DNA of 64,000 nucleotides, taken from assembly GCA_037126765.1 (NCBI GenBank), contig JBBCBC010000033.1, positions 6,586,085 to 6,650,084 of the forward strand. Direction: 5' to 3'. Made by a program: the position numbers and the translations under genes. Position 1 is the stretch's first letter. The number at the start of each line of letters is the position of its first letter. This stretch comes from Stenogyne calaminthoides. Lineage: Eukaryota > Streptophyta > Magnoliopsida > Lamiales > Lamiaceae. Below are positions 23,286 through 32,718 of the stretch, in pieces. The notes under the pieces are model-generated. The model searched no databases. It saw only the letters and a list, made by a program, of their open reading frames with translations, and had not been told where the DNA came from.

Positions 23286-23314
<29 letters not shown>
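23286..23314. repeat. A29 homopolymer
   Basis: 29 uninterrupted A on the plus strand, 32 bp beyond the stop codon of the minus-strand B-box gene, so it would be U29 in that gene's 3' untranslated region. Confidence 0.9.
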
Positions 23315-23317
<3 letters not shown>

Positions 23318-23346
23318 CCATTACAAACAGGGGGTGGGTGGTAATT

Positions 23347-23697
23347 TCAGATCAGTGGGATCTTGAAAATACAATTTTTTTTCCTACCAAAAATTTCTTG
23401 AATCTCAATAGTGGTTGAAGATGGGGTGATTTGTGGAACAGCAAAAGAGTTGTCTTCACTTCTTTTTCTTGTTGATTTGTTGAATATGAATTCCTTTGAT
23501 TGATGATCTTTGTAATAATATCCATTTGGTGATCCAAAATCCAAATTATCTGCAGATTGAAAGGATTGATTTTGTGTTTGTTGCACAACTAGAGGTGGCG
23601 CCTGTGGGACCCAAAACCCCATGTTTTCTGTGGGGGAAATATTGATATTCTTCCCAAAATCACCGTCCCAAATCGGCATCATGTCATTTTCTCCACT
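23347..23697 (-). other. BBX21: BBX gene exon 3
   Basis: Starts AGT GGA GAA and encodes SGENDMMPIWDGDFGK onward to a stop at 23347-23349. Contains the NMGFWVPQ and FAVPQITP motifs of the BBX21 C-terminus. Confidence 0.88.
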
Positions 23698-25691
23698 CTG
23701 AATAATCATTAAAATTGAGTATATTTTCAATTATATTTCAAGATTCAATGTTTTTAAGGCAAAACCTTGTATATAGCAGGTGCAAAAAATTGAGTATATT
23801 TTCAATTATATTAGTTATTTTTAGGGAATAGTATTAGTAATTTTTATTGAAAGATATTATTCGTGCAAAAGTTCAATAAAAATAACTAATATTTTTCCAT
23901 AAAAAAATTAATATTTTAAAAAATATACTTGAACGGCATGAAACAGGTTTATTCATATTCAAATAAAGATTTAATTGCCAATCGAATCACTTTTTTTTCC
24001 ACAAATTGCAATCTATTTTAAACTCTTAAATTTGGTAAATAAAACCTCAATTTAAGATTTTTTTTTTTACAATTCAATCGAATCCATCGGAACCATACAA
24101 TTTGTTATCTTGAAAAAATTCAGGATTCCTAGAAATTTTTTTAGAACCATAAATGCACTTTATTTTTATATATTTTCGAAAAAATTCAATCTTTATATTA
24201 ACATTTTTATATGTATATTGAAAATGTGAAATACTATTAATATTTATAAAAAAAATAGTTACACGGTTCTATAACACAAATAATACTCATTCTTCCAAAA
24301 ATATTAGAAAATATATCTACACAATTTATGTTTTAGATATTTCAATATAAATATAAGTTGAATAATTCTAAAATACACTATTTTAATATGAAAAAAAATA
24401 GTTAGTCCAAATCAATATAACAAGTTGAATAATTAAAAAAATACACTTTATGAAATTAAATCCTGGATGCATACAAAACTCAGCCTTCAAATCAACAAGC
24501 GGATTTGCTCCTGATTGAAAACTATTTCAAATCGTAAAAATAATTGAATTGAGATTTTATTTACCAAAATTAAAAAAGTTAGATTAAATTGCAATTTGTA
24601 AAAAAAATCATAATTTTATCCGCAATTAACTCCTAAATAAAATATAGGCATGAATATATAATATAATGTACCTGGTAAGGAGAAGGAGAAGAGGAATCAA
24701 GAAGGTCCTCAACGTGCCAGCCTGGCAGCGTTTCCATCAAGTATTCCGAAATGCTACTTGTTGTTGTGGTTGTGCTTTGAGGTGTTGTACTCTTGGCAGG
24801 CGAAGGTGTACAGTGGGGAATGGAAGCAGGTTTAGCCTTTGCACTCGAAACGACGTCGTCGGAGGCAGAGTAAAGAGTAGAATCCGCAGAGAGTTTGACG
24901 CCGCTTAGAAGAAATCTTGTGTGCTTTTTAGTGTGTTCATTCGCTTTATGGATCGGGACGTCGCACTCTCTGCAGAGAAGCGCCCTGTCTTGCTGGCAAA
25001 ACAAGAATGCCCTTCTCTCCTGCATAAATTTTTAAATCAAAGTCAGATCATATACATTAGAACACTTCGAGCCCGTTTTAGAACTCTAAAAAATGATTCA
25101 GAAGCCGTTAGATACAATTTTTTTAAAAAAAAATAAGTTCTTTTGACTTTTCATTTGAGTTTCAAAACAGTCACTTCGCGCAACCAATGCAATTTTGACT
25201 GGATTGAATCAAACTAGTTTGAGTAAAATATGTTGGGTTTGGACCATGTGAGGTATTATTAAATTACTCGTATTTGAATCTAATATTATTTACTTAAGAA
25301 AAATACACTATAAATCTACATGAGTTTAGTGCACAGAAAGATGTTGTACATCACATGATTCAAATCCTAAAATATCAGATTGTGAATTGATACAATTTTA
25401 ATTTAAAATTGAGTTAAAATTGGACCAGCTGTGACAGAAGTTTTTGACTATAGCCAAATATCATCAAGAATAATGTGAAAAAATGAAATAATAATAATAA
25501 TAATATTTAACCTGGCAAATGTCGCAGATGGGGGCTTGTTTGGGTTGGAGGAGAGAGAAGCGGTGGTGTTTTCCGGCGAGCTTGTTGGCGTGGTGGACGC
25601 GGTGGTCGCAGGCGGCGCACAGGGCGGCCTCGTCGGCGACGCAGAAATATGATGCTTCATCTTTTTCACATACATCACACAAGATCTTCAT
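23347..25691 (-). CDS. BBX21: Double B-box zinc-finger transcription factor, BBX20/21/22 clade (BBX21/STH2-like); join of 25512-25691, 24672-25019, 23347-23697
   Basis: Three exons joined at CAG|GT donors and CAG acceptors, all in phase 0, give 60 + 116 + 116 = 292 aa. B-box 1 (residues 5-42) has C5, C8, C17, D20, C25, C28, H33 and H42. B-box 2 (56-93) has C56, C59, C68, D71, C76, C79, H84 and H93. No CCT domain is present, so it belongs to the class with two B-boxes only. The motif SISEYLMETLPGWHVEDLL in exon 2 is a hallmark of the BBX20/21/22 group. The C-terminal GFWVPQAPP and FAVPQITPSS resemble BBX21. Known members act in the nucleus in light signalling with HY5 and are degraded through COP1; that role here is by homology. 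No stops or frameshifts are seen. Orthology to BBX21 rather than BBX20 or BBX22 is tentative. Confidence 0.92.
23698..24671 (-). other. BBX gene intron 2
   Basis: 974 bp, GT at 24671-24670, acceptor TTATTCAG ending at 23698. Very AT-rich, nothing coding recognised inside. Confidence 0.85.
24672..25019 (-). other. BBX21: BBX gene exon 2
   Basis: 116 codons from GAG AGA AGG to CCT TAC CAG, followed by GTACAT. Holds the rest of B-box 2, a Ser/Thr-rich linker and the EYLMETLPGW motif. Confidence 0.9.
25020..25511 (-). other. BBX gene intron 1
   Basis: GT at 25511-25510, and an AG acceptor (TATGCAG) ending at 25020. It interrupts B-box 2 after residue 60. 492 bp, AT-rich. Confidence 0.88.
25512..25691 (-). 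other. BBX21: BBX gene exon 1
   Basis: ATG at 25691-25689, with 60 codons covering B-box 1 and the first two cysteines of B-box 2. It ends CAG|GTTAAA at 25512/25511. Confidence 0.92.
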
Positions 25692-25749
25692 TTTTATTTT
25701 TATTTAGGACTATTTTCTTTGAAAAAAGAATAAAGGTCTTTTTTGGTTT

Positions 25750-25757
25750 TATTTATA
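25750..25757 (-). promoter_or_regulatory. Probable TATA box of the BBX gene
   Basis: TATAAATA on the minus strand, 59 bp upstream of the ATG. Transcription would start near 25720, giving a leader of about 30 nt. The upstream stretch (25790-25890) is purine/pyrimidine-biased. No clear G-box (CACGTG) was seen. Confidence 0.5.
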
Positions 25758-25889
25758 TTTTCCGGCGAGGGGAAGAATTTGATGAATGATGAGAAGAGGA
25801 AGGAGGGAGGTGGGGGGAGGAGGGCGTTGAAATAGACAAAGATCAAGAGACAAAAATGGGGAAGAGGGAGATGGGGAGAGGTGCTTTTA

Positions 25890-26160
25890 TTTCATTTTTT
25901 AAACTATCTAGCTACTTGCTATTGGATGTGGTGGACCAATACTACAATAAAGTAATCACAAGTTTGAATTTATTATTTGTTCTTAATAATTGACTAGGTT
26001 TTTGGTAAATTCGGGTACTAGTGAATTCTTTTTTTTCTTATTAAAGGGTGTATATAATTTTTAATAAGGAATTTATTAATAAAAGAGAAAAGGGGTATTA
26101 AGGAATACCCGATATAGGATGGATGTCAACTCAAAGGTTCTAACAGTTTAATAGTTTCCT
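25890..26160. other. BBX upstream region, no element recognised
   Basis: Putative distal promoter. I see no convincing cis-element beyond one CCAAT at 25935-25939. Confidence 0.4.
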
Positions 26161-26424
26161 AGGATTTTCAAGTCAATCTTTAAAAGAATAATTACAAAGA
26201 TTCACGAACTTGATAGAACATCAGCTCCCGAATCGACCCTAAACTTCTTCTACTATTTTCGCCTCATCAAGTTTTTTTCCTTCAAGGAGTAATTCATTTC
26301 TCCATTTCCAAATCATCCATACTACACAAATCCACAATCCAATAGCAATATTACTTCTTTTTTTCCCGATAAACATACCTGATATAACCATGAAATAATC
26401 GCGGGTTTTGTTCGGTAATGCCAC
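26160..26424 (-). pseudogene. LINE ORF2 fragment (zinc-binding domain tail)
   Basis: The minus-strand frame contains GLWICVVWMIWKWRNELLL followed by EAKIVEEV, the usual sequence after the zf-RVT domain in plant L1-type proteins. The frame is stopped at 26239. No reverse transcriptase remains. Confidence 0.7.
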
Positions 26425-26684
26425 CGGGGTCTCTAACCAATTAATGTTTAATTTCGTTGATTAATTACGAATACCGAAAGTACAACGATAAAAACACAAA
26501 CAAATGAATAGAACCCGACACATTTTCTATTTCATTCAAAACTATCTATTACAATGTCTGAAATGAACTAGTCTTATTCAAATGGAGTATTACTTATACT
26601 AGTCTCATAATTAATTAATAGGATATACGAAATGACTAAATGAAATAACTAATAAATAAAAGGATCTAAAAATTATATGGATTA

Positions 26685-27104
26685 ATGAGTAGGCATTCAA
26701 ACTTCTCCATCAATATTAAAGCATCCTCATGTTCCTCACATGTTCATCTTGAATTTTTCATCATTCTTCACATAGCTCAATTATGCGGTATTTACGAGTT
26801 TATTATCATTGAGGAAGAGTGTTCCTTATCTGCTGACCCTATTTTATGTGATGTTAAATATATTCGTGCATCGTTTAATATGGTCTCGTTTTGTTGGATA
26901 GTAACGAGTTTATGTTCTACGCAAACTCGCGGGATAATCCTTCAAACATTGTTTTGTCAATTACTGCTGGTTGATCTAGTTATTTATGATATTTATATGC
27001 TTTCAATAAATAATATTTATTTTCATAATTATATTCCAGTCAATTTTACCTTTCAATATAGACGTGTCACAATAGAGCGAGCAGTTCATAGTTTAGTTAG
27101 TTGA
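26685..27104 (+). pseudogene. LINE RNase H domain remnant
   Basis: A 139-codon open stretch carries HIAQLCGIYEFIIIEEE, then PILCDVKYIRASFNMVSFCWI. After a frame slip near 26905 it continues as NEFMFYANSR, a decayed form of the VAH.LA.S motif. This is the C-terminal RNase H of plant LINE proteins. It lies on the opposite strand to the neighbouring LINE piece, so the two are probably not one element. Long for chance, but not a gene in its own right. Confidence 0.5.
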
Positions 27105-27129
27105 TACAACTTTTATAAGACAAGCTTTA

Positions 27130-28110
27130 ATATAAAATAGGATCCATGAAATATGACTCAGCGTGTCAGAAGGAGAAAGCATATAACTACATAAGAGAAA
27201 TTTTTTGGATTATATGCGGATCAAATCGGGTCAAATTTCTATATAATTCGTGCACAATAAAATTGACTTTCACGCCAGTGTTACTATAAAGACAAATATG
27301 TGTTATTATAAGTACAAATATGTGTTATTGTAAGGACAAATAACACATACTTGTTTTTTTTTGCACACATAATTGTTTATAAAATATTGAAAATTGTGTT
27401 ACTATATACACCTAATATGTTACTGTAAAGAGAAAGATGTGTTGTTGTATGAACAAAATGACACTCCTTCTATTTTCATCTGCTTTCCCCCTATCTTTTA
27501 TCTGCTTCTCCTTCTGACCTGTGACCAACTACCTTAAGTGAAGATCCTGAAAGAATTTCATCTCGTTTAAAAGTCTGAACTTGTAGAGTGTTGTGGAATT
27601 AATTAGTTTATTTAATTTCTTTAATACATTCCCTCACTCGTGAGTTGAATTCTCTCACTTCATCATTGGGAGGAGGCCAATAGAGTGGACAATTTAATAT
27701 GGGTGGAGTTGCTTTCAACGGGAATCGAACTCGGGACGTGGGCGTGATCCACAAGGCTCAAATAGTAAACCATGAAAGAATTTCGTCTCATCTAAAATTC
27801 CGAACTTATAGAGAATTGTGGAATTAATTCGTTTATTTCATTTTCCTAACAGATTCAAATCACTATATCAAGCCATTAAATTAGTAAAAATATATTTCTT
27901 TTTTCATCATCATGTAGTAACATATAATTGTCATTACAATAACATATACTTTCATAGTAATACAAACTGGGAACAAATTTTAATGTTTTTTCTTCGAAAT
28001 TTTAAAAAAATATTCGCTTAACCTGATCCGACCCGCATAGAATTCGCAAATTTTAAACTCTTTTTTATTTGAACAGATATTGTATGTGAAATATTTTAGG
28101 GGAAAATCCC
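27130..28110. repeat. Foldback repeat family, copy R3 (split by TRIM 2)
   Basis: Left arm: gtcagaaggagaaagcat (27166) and gtgttactataaagac (27280). Middle and right arm: gcttctccttctgac (27501) and ttcatagtaatacaaac (27950). The outer 'gcggatcaaatcgggtcaaa' pairs with 'ctgatccgacccgcat'. TRIM 2 is inserted at 27548/27852. Outer edges are approximate. Confidence 0.6.
27549..27851 (-). mobile_element. TRIM 2: miniature LTR retrotransposon
   Basis: 303 bp with 80- and 79-bp direct terminal repeats (27549-27628 and 27773-27851). On the minus strand they start TGTTAGGAAAATG or TGTATTAAAG and end TTCTTTCA. The primer site TGGTTTACTATTTGAGCC is diverged from the Met-tRNA complement. Flanks GATCC and GATTC are a one-mismatch target duplication. 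Same family as TRIM 1. No coding capacity. Confidence 0.85.
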
Positions 28111-28839
28111 TCCATTCATAATCGTTTTTAGTAATTTTAATAAAAAATTAAAACCGTCAAGTGTGACTTCTATGATAAAGTATATTATATTTACATAAAA
28201 AAATATTTTATTTCTCCAATTATTTCCATTTAATTCGAGGTGGGCATGACTCATTTTCTTTGGGGAAGAAGAGGAATGGTTGATATTTTGCCATTAATAA
28301 AAGGAACCAAATGGACAATGCCACATCCCTCCTAACCAGGCTTAAAATATTTTTGCTGTTTCACCACTCTAATTAGTTTATTCAAATAGCTGTCCAAGAA
28401 AGGAACGGACCCACTAAAGTAAATCTAGCATTATGTTGCACTTTTGTTTAAGCCAATTAACTGTCAACAAATTTACACTCCCATAAAAATACGGTTAATT
28501 AAAAAAGTACAAACTTCAATATAATAAGATATCATATATTATAATATTATAAATTTTCATTGTCCGTTACATTTATTCGAAACGGTATCACAGGCAAGAT
28601 CTCATTCGATATAATTTAGGCTGTGGTGTAAAGAACAATACAAATAAATAAGTTGATAGACAGACAGATAACGTTAGATTTATGACTATGATCCTCTTGT
28701 GTTTTTTTAATATGAATATTAGAAGATTTTATTTAAGTGTTAGAATTTTTTTTTATATGTTACATAGGATATATTTAAAAAATATAGAATTTTTTGAACC
28801 GCCGGTGAACCACCAACCAACCAAATGGGTTATTTTGGA
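28111..28839. other. Intergenic, no gene seen
   Basis: AT-rich. One stretch (28550-28575, 'ataattataaattttcatt'-like) recurs at 28898-28923, suggesting a small duplication. No supported gene. Confidence 0.55.
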
Positions 28840-29110
28840 GATGTGACTTATATTACTAAAGTTTGTGACTTTTTATTGTAAAAATGTGTGATTTTTTATA
28901 ATATTATAAATTTTCATTGTCCGTATTTATTCATAAAAGTGAAGGGTGTGACTTATATTATATCAAAGTGTTAGTGACAAAAAGATAGTGATAAGTTTTA
29001 AGTGTGTGACTTATATTACTAAAAAAGTGTGACTTTTTATATTACTAAAGTGTATGTCTGTAAAAAAAATGTGAATATTACTAAAAGGTTTTATATTACT
29101 AAAGGTGAAA
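28840..29110 (+). repeat. Irregular repeats of 'gtgtgacttatattactaaa'
   Basis: The motif and shortened versions recur at about 28846, 28941, 29006, 29030 and 29090 in an AT-rich setting. The frame at 29029-29310 is a by-product of these repeats. Confidence 0.65.
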
Positions 29111-29980
29111 AAAAAAAAAAAATTAGTTTCACGGTGAACAAGTTTCACAACATACCAACTCATGTTAGATTAGTTGATATACACTTATTCATGATCAAGT
29201 CTCAGAATGCAAATGGTGCATATTCACTTTTTAATTATATTAACTTGCATATTTTAATCATATTAATTTGTCATTTCATATTTTCAATTAAATTTTATAT
29301 TACATTTTAATTATATTAATTTACACAGTGCAATTGCGGATGGCACATGAGACTTAACCCCTTATCCATAAGTAACGGCTATCTTAATTTGAGTTTTATA
29401 ATTAATCGATATTTTGATTCATCTTACATGAGATTGTTTCAAAGAATAAGGTGATTTTAAATTTTTATTTGATCCTTAAAAGTTGTATGCTAGTTTAATT
29501 GACTAAATGGTACTTCTTGGCATTAGATTGGGCTGGTATTTTTAAGTAGACCGTACTATATATAACAAAAGAGTGGCTATCTTGTGCACCATTTGCACAA
29601 GATGCAATTGATGTACTTGAATTCAATTTCAATTTGGATGAAACATCTACACCGTAAATATTAAATAATGAACCCTAAATCATGATTTATTCAGGTCGGG
29701 TGAACCATGAATCACTCGGGCCGAGTGAATCATGAACTAATCCGATCGGATTTAGGCCCGGGTCGAACAAAAAAAACCTAAAACTGAAATTAAAATTAAA
29801 AGCAAACTGAAATTGAAAAAAAAAAAAACTAAAACTGAAAAAAAATAGAAAAATAGCTCCTAAAATTAAATTGCACCAAATTAATTTGGTGCACAGGGGA
29901 ATTTGCCATAACAAAATAGAGAGTTGTTATGAATTCGACCACTTATGTATAGATTGTTATGAATTCGATCACTTATGTAT
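29111..29980. other. Intergenic, no gene seen
   Basis: Contains a degenerate purine-rich stretch (29765-29860) that yields a meaningless Phe-rich frame. No supported gene. Confidence 0.55.
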
Positions 29981-30514
29981 AGTTACGAGATAAAAAGGTT
30001 TTTGATTCCATAATTTTTTTGTAATTTATTTTTTATATTAAAAGATTTAATTATTTAATTTTGATCACATAACGATCTCAATATTTTTGGTTTTATTTTT
30101 ATCGAAAAACATGAAATTTTATGGTTTTCGATCCTATTCAAGTCACGTGCCAGTTAAATTTAGGGGTTTTGAGCTTGTAGCTGACATGAACGCTAACTAT
30201 TAAATAAAAATTAATTTTAAAAAAAAATTGAAAAAGCAAGAAAATTCATTCTAAATTGCGGAAAAAATAATTTTTTGTTTAAAAGTTCCAGTTAGGAGCT
30301 CGAAAATTCTCAATGTTAACTGACACCTGACTTGCGTATGACCAAAAATGAAAAACTTTTATGTTCCGGTAAAAATGGGACAAAAATTGAACAATTGAGA
30401 TAATTATGAGACCAGAATTGGACAATTGAGATAGTTATTGGAACAAAATTGGAGTTAAATTTTTTGGGACGAAAAATTGATTACAGAAAAGTAATTATGA
30501 GACCATTTTTTTTT
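29981..30514. mobile_element. Foldback element with long imperfect inverted arms
   Basis: The left arm (gataaaaaggtttttgattc, cataattttttt, caagtcacgtgccagttaa, ttttgagcttgtagctgac) pairs with the reverse complement of the right arm (gtcaggtgtcagttaac, ttttcgagctcctaac, ggtctcataattac in reversed sense). Arms are about 230 bp. A half copy lies at 48316-48525. Non-coding. Confidence 0.6.
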
Positions 30515-30530
30515 CTCGATACATATTATG

Positions 30531-30590
30531 TTTATGTACTATCACTATTTAAAAAAAAAATGCATTTTTTAAACAGTGATAGTGCATATA
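30531..30590. repeat. Small hairpin
   Basis: actatcactatttaaaaaa pairs with its near-exact inverse ttttttaaacagtgatagt across a few bases. Could be a tiny MITE remnant. Confidence 0.6.
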
Positions 30591-31189
30591 TATAATAATG
30601 ATGTTGTTTATACATATACACATAACAATAATAGTGCATATACATAAGAGTGATATTTAGAAAAATAAAATTCACCCAGTAAAAAACGAAAATTAGCGGA
30701 ATAAATAGTAGGTTTTCGTTGTCAGTTGTCATTGTTCATTAAGAATAACTAATTCTGGTGAAATAACACCTTTTTAGTAAAACAACTAATATTACTATTT
30801 AAAAATGGGCAAAAAATTTATAAAATGGGTTTTCATTAAATGATTTGTGGATTTTGACCTCATCTGAATTATGTTTTAAAACAAAGTTAGCTATAAATTC
30901 TAAATATATATAGAGTTCCGTCTTATATATAAGATCATCTCACAAAAGATTATTTTTTAAAAATATATTTGAATTGAACAGGGCACCTGGTTGATACAAA
31001 GTCTTTGTCCAAATTCTTTTGTATACTTTAAAGCTTAACATAAATCCTAATTTTAAAATTTAATAATTAAAAAAAAAAATCATGCTGAGACATGTGTTTA
31101 ACGAAATATATAACCACACCATTTGAGAAATTAATTAGAAAAAAATAATAATATATATCTAAGAAAATTTTCATGGTTAGTGACATGTT

Positions 31190-31740
31190 TATTTTTTTTT
31201 TTGCATGTGTTTAATGTTGTATTTCATTCATCTTCATTGTAATGTAAGTGCATATATTCGTTAGTGTAAGGACAATTAAAATATGCTTATCTTTATAATA
31301 ATACATGTACATTATTGAAAATTATGTTACTAACTTACTACATACACATAAATGTGTTACTTTGAAAAGAAAGATGTGCACACTCCCTTTATTTCATCAC
31401 ATTCCCCCTCTTTTCTTTTATCTATCAATTTATCATTATGACATGTGATCAACTGCTTTAAATAAAAATTCAAATTACCACATTACACAATTAAATTAGT
31501 AAAAAAAAAAAATTTCTATTATCAATAATAAAACATAATTACTCTTACAGTAACATACATTTGCTTTTATACTAATATAGATTGAGAACAATTTTTTTTG
31601 TTTTTTGTTTTTACACGAAATTTAGAAAAAAATCCACTTGACTCAGTCCGACTCGTGCATAATTAGCGAACTGTTAGTTCTTTCACATTTGAACTATTGC
31701 ACGTACAATATTGTACAAAAAAAAGTCCACCATTTTAAAT
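31190..31740. repeat. Foldback repeat family, copy R4 (degraded)
   Basis: Carries the family markers 'gttactttgaaaagaaagatgtg', 'gacatgtgatcaactgcttt', 'acacaattaaattagtaaa' and 'ctcagtccgactcgtgcata' in the same order as R2 and R3. Edges are approximate. Confidence 0.5.
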
Positions 31741-32261
31741 TATAACTGTTAGAATGCATTTATAAAACAACTATATTGCCCTGATGCCCTCTTTAAATAA
31801 GTGAATTAATTACTCAAGAATAAAAGTTGGGATAAAAATAAGTTCATTGCCAGCAATCCAAACTTTTTCAAGGGTAAAACTGGTCAATTGAGTGCGACTT
31901 ACATTAATATTAATATGATAGCAGAACTCGACGATACATTTAATGCAAGGATTATAGTAATTATATATCACACGCTTGCTCTGCTCTTCAACTCCCCGGA
32001 ATCACATAAAGAAAGAGTGTGCCTCTTGACGTAAGGGCGCCTGGCCGAACCTGGCAAGCGACAATTTGGAAGATTTGAAAAGTCTACAACGGGGTCATTT
32101 TTTAAGATAGCCCATATACTTTGGACAAGTCCATTGATGGTATAAAGTTTTGCTTATGAAAGTGGATTCGTGTTCACTGTCCAGCAACTTTTGATTACCT
32201 TTTTTATATGTGGAATTCTCAACCTCTACAGTGCATTCCGGTTAAATTGTAAGGTTTTCGT
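31741..32261. other. Intergenic, no gene seen
   Basis: Slightly GC-richer near 31980-32060, but no frame, RNA gene or element end is recognisable. Confidence 0.5.
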
Positions 32262-32356
32262 TCGAAGTAGCTCTCAAGGATTTGTATGTTTGGGATTCGA
32301 GCACCCCTTGTGCTCGGTTTATAATATTCCATTTTTATCTCTAAAAAAAAATCTAT
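32262..32356 (+). mobile_element. Possible SINE remnant
   Basis: TAGCTCTCAAGGA (32268-32280) resembles an A-box, and GATTCGAGCACC (about 32294) a B-box, at tRNA-like spacing. They are followed by CTTGTGCTCGG and an A-rich tail (32340-32360). No target duplication found. Confidence 0.3.
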
Positions 32357-32474
32357 AAATAAATTAAAAAATAGTAATTCAATTTTCAATTAATGATTTG
32401 AGTTCCTCTCTCTAAATATTATTTCCTTTTATTAAAAATTTTTAGTTGAAGAAATAATAATGACATAATTTTTA

Positions 32475-32709
32475 GGCGGGGTCTTGTATACACCCGGGTG
32501 CACCTTGCACTCATAGTGCATTTTAGAAGCATGCAATTTATTATGCTGAAAAGTGCGACTTATTTACACAGAAATGTGCAACTATTAATATGAAAACATA
32601 GTTGCATGCTTCTGTTTGGAATAGTTACACGTTTCTATTTTGTATAGTTGCACGCTTCTAAAATACACTGTGAGTGCACGGTGCACCCGGGTGCACACGA
32701 GACCCACTC
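32475..32709. mobile_element. Mutator-type MITE
   Basis: 235 bp with long inverted ends: GGGTCTTGTATACACCCGGG on the left, and GGGTCTCGTGTGCACCCGGG from the right end reversed, pairing onward through GTGCACC and TTTTAGAAGC. A perfect 9-bp duplication, TAATTTTTA, lies at 32466-32474 and 32710-32718. The duplication length points to the Mutator superfamily. A relative sits at 46720-46903. Confidence 0.88.
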
Positions 32710-32718
32710 TAATTTTTA

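Noticed and set aside
26685..27104. A 139-codon frame as a possible independent small host gene
   Set aside because: Its sequence matches the pattern of a decayed LINE RNase H, and the frame runs past a slip where the expected motif changes frame.
29687..29914. Phe-rich minus-strand frame
   Set aside because: Produced by a purine-rich low-complexity tract; no domain or codon signature.
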